DNA from: Candidatus Melainabacteria bacterium
GTDB taxonomy: Bacteria > Cyanobacteriota > Vampirovibrionia > Obscuribacterales > Obscuribacteraceae
Direction: 5' to 3'
DNA: 64,000 bases
NCBI GenBank assembly: GCA_003963305.1
Contig: RXJR01000001.1
Coordinates: 1-64,000 of the forward strand
This document shows positions 63,340 to 64,000 of this stretch, piece by piece. Made by a program: the position numbers and the translations under genes. Every line of letters starts with the position of its first letter. The first letter of the stretch is position 1. The notes below the pieces were generated by a model. It was not told where the DNA came from. It was given only the letters and a program-made list of their open reading frames with translations, and did not search any database.

Positions 63340-64000
63340 GTGATTAAGCCTCAGTCCATTATGTCGATACTATTCTCATTGCCTGCAAAGATTGCTCTGC
63401 CGCTGATAGTGCTCAGTGCTGCACTTGGTGTCGCGGCTGTCCGCACAGCGCAAATTCCGAAACAGTATCAAGCCACAGCAAGAATCTGGGTGCAGACGCG
63501 CGGAGCCGACATGAACGGAAACGGCACCGGCGCACAGTATTTGAGCTCCCCCCTGACCACAGGGATGAACGCCCTGGCAACAGCTTGCGAAGTTATCAAA
63601 TCTGAAGCTGTAGTCACGGCTGCGCGTGAACAAACCGCTCAAACCGTACCAGCAAAATTTTGTCCATCTGCAGCGGAGATGAACGGCAACCTCAAGATCG
63701 AGCTGGTTAAGGACGCAGATATCATCAAGCTGAACTACGTATGCGGCAACGATAAGATAGCTCTAACCTGCTTGCAATCCTTTATAGATGCTTTTTTCCA
63801 CGAGAACACCGTCGCGATGGTTGGTAATGCAACCAAATCAAAGTTCTACCTGCAGAAACAACTGGAAGAAGCGAAGGCGCTCAGTCAAAAAACTCATAAC
63901 AATCTCAGACAGTTCCAGGAAGCCACGCAAACAATCAACTTAGAAGCCCAATCAGGGTCTCTTCTCTCGGAGAAGGATGATCTGGAGAAAGAGATCATCC
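63340..64000 (+). CDS. Wzc/GumC-like polysaccharide chain-length protein, 5' part
   Basis: Open from GTG 63340 to the window end (~220 residues). GAGGAG lies nine bases before the GTG. An N-terminal membrane segment (IALPLIVLSAALGVAAV) is followed by RTAQIPKQYQATARIWVQTR, the Wzz signature, and a long coiled coil (YLQKQLEEAKALSQKTHNNL). It matches the periplasmic part of Wzz/Wzc proteins that control length and, in Wzc, carry a tyrosine kinase. The kinase part, if present, lies beyond the window. Confidence 0.82.
   Translation, partial: MIKPQSIMSILFSLPAKIALPLIVLSAALGVAAVRTAQIPKQYQATARIWVQTRGADMNGNGTGAQYLSSPLTTGMNALATACEVIKSEAVVTAAREQTAQTVPAKFCPSAAEMNGNLKIELVKDADIIKLNYVCGNDKIALTCLQSFIDAFFHENTVAMVGNATKSKFYLQKQLEEAKALSQKTHNNLRQFQEATQTINLEAQSGSLLSEKDDLEKEII

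Noticed and set aside
1-64000. tRNA, rRNA or transposase genes
   Set aside because: No cloverleaf with a plausible TPsiC arm, no rRNA-like stretch and no transposase motif was recognised by eye. A dedicated scan was not possible.

Overview
The window looks like a chromosomal segment of a Gram-negative-type bacterium with roughly 50% GC. It has many lipoproteins with lipoboxes, Wza/Wzc-type export parts and Shine-Dalgarno-led genes. The mix of long Ser/Thr kinases with low-complexity tails, many GT4 glycosyltransferases, PucR and MocR regulators and multi-GAF signalling proteins would fit a non-photosynthetic cyanobacterial relative (Melainabacteria/Obscuribacterales). That placement is inference from gene style, not from a marker gene. 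No rRNA, tRNA or CRISPR array was seen, and no intact insertion sequence.

Layout. 0-5 kb: a YD/RHS-repeat protein with a CHAP/NlpC-like C-terminus, a lipoprotein, a secreted thioredoxin-like protein and an RHH antitoxin/MazF-type toxin pair. 5-10 kb: GlcD-type FAD oxidase, MocR regulator, a short ORF with a very strong ribosome site, and an SPFH lipoprotein with a small coiled-coil membrane partner. 10-14 kb: a ChaN/TIKI-like protein and a membrane Ser/Thr kinase. 14-20.5 kb: a peptide ABC importer operon (two substrate-binding lipoproteins, two permeases, no ATPase). 20.5-24 kb: TPR protein, subtilisin-like protease, two unknowns. 24-30.5 kb: sugar-nucleotide genes (phosphohexomutase, UDP-glucose dehydrogenase, UDP-glucuronate decarboxylase) and two glycosyltransferases. 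30.9-34.6 kb: a 1244-residue GAF-GGDEF-HD-GYP protein whose HD-GYP half has lost most metal ligands. 34.8-45.4 kb: methyltransferases, KGG-repeat stress protein, PotD- and PotA-like parts of a polyamine importer interleaved with glycosyltransferases, a PucR regulator and HU. 45.6-64 kb: a cell-surface polysaccharide and peptide-modification region.

The most interesting part is 48.5-58.5 kb. It combines a microviridin/graspetide-type ATP-grasp ligase with a short peptide gene directly upstream that carries an LPFFLR motif resembling the microviridin leader motif; a PqqD-like RiPP recognition protein followed by a short Tat-like exported peptide ending in GGWG; a diverged alkaline-phosphatase-superfamily protein; an NTP_transf_5-like nucleotidyltransferase; a 2OG-Fe(II)-oxygenase-like protein; acyltransferases; a metallophosphoesterase; and an initiating sugar-phosphate transferase. 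It continues into Wza-like and Wzc-like export genes. I infer one or two uncharacterised RiPP-like systems embedded in an exopolysaccharide locus.

A dispersed hairpin repeat with compensatory stem changes occurs at three gene ends (1-78, 28139-28205, 35568-35594).
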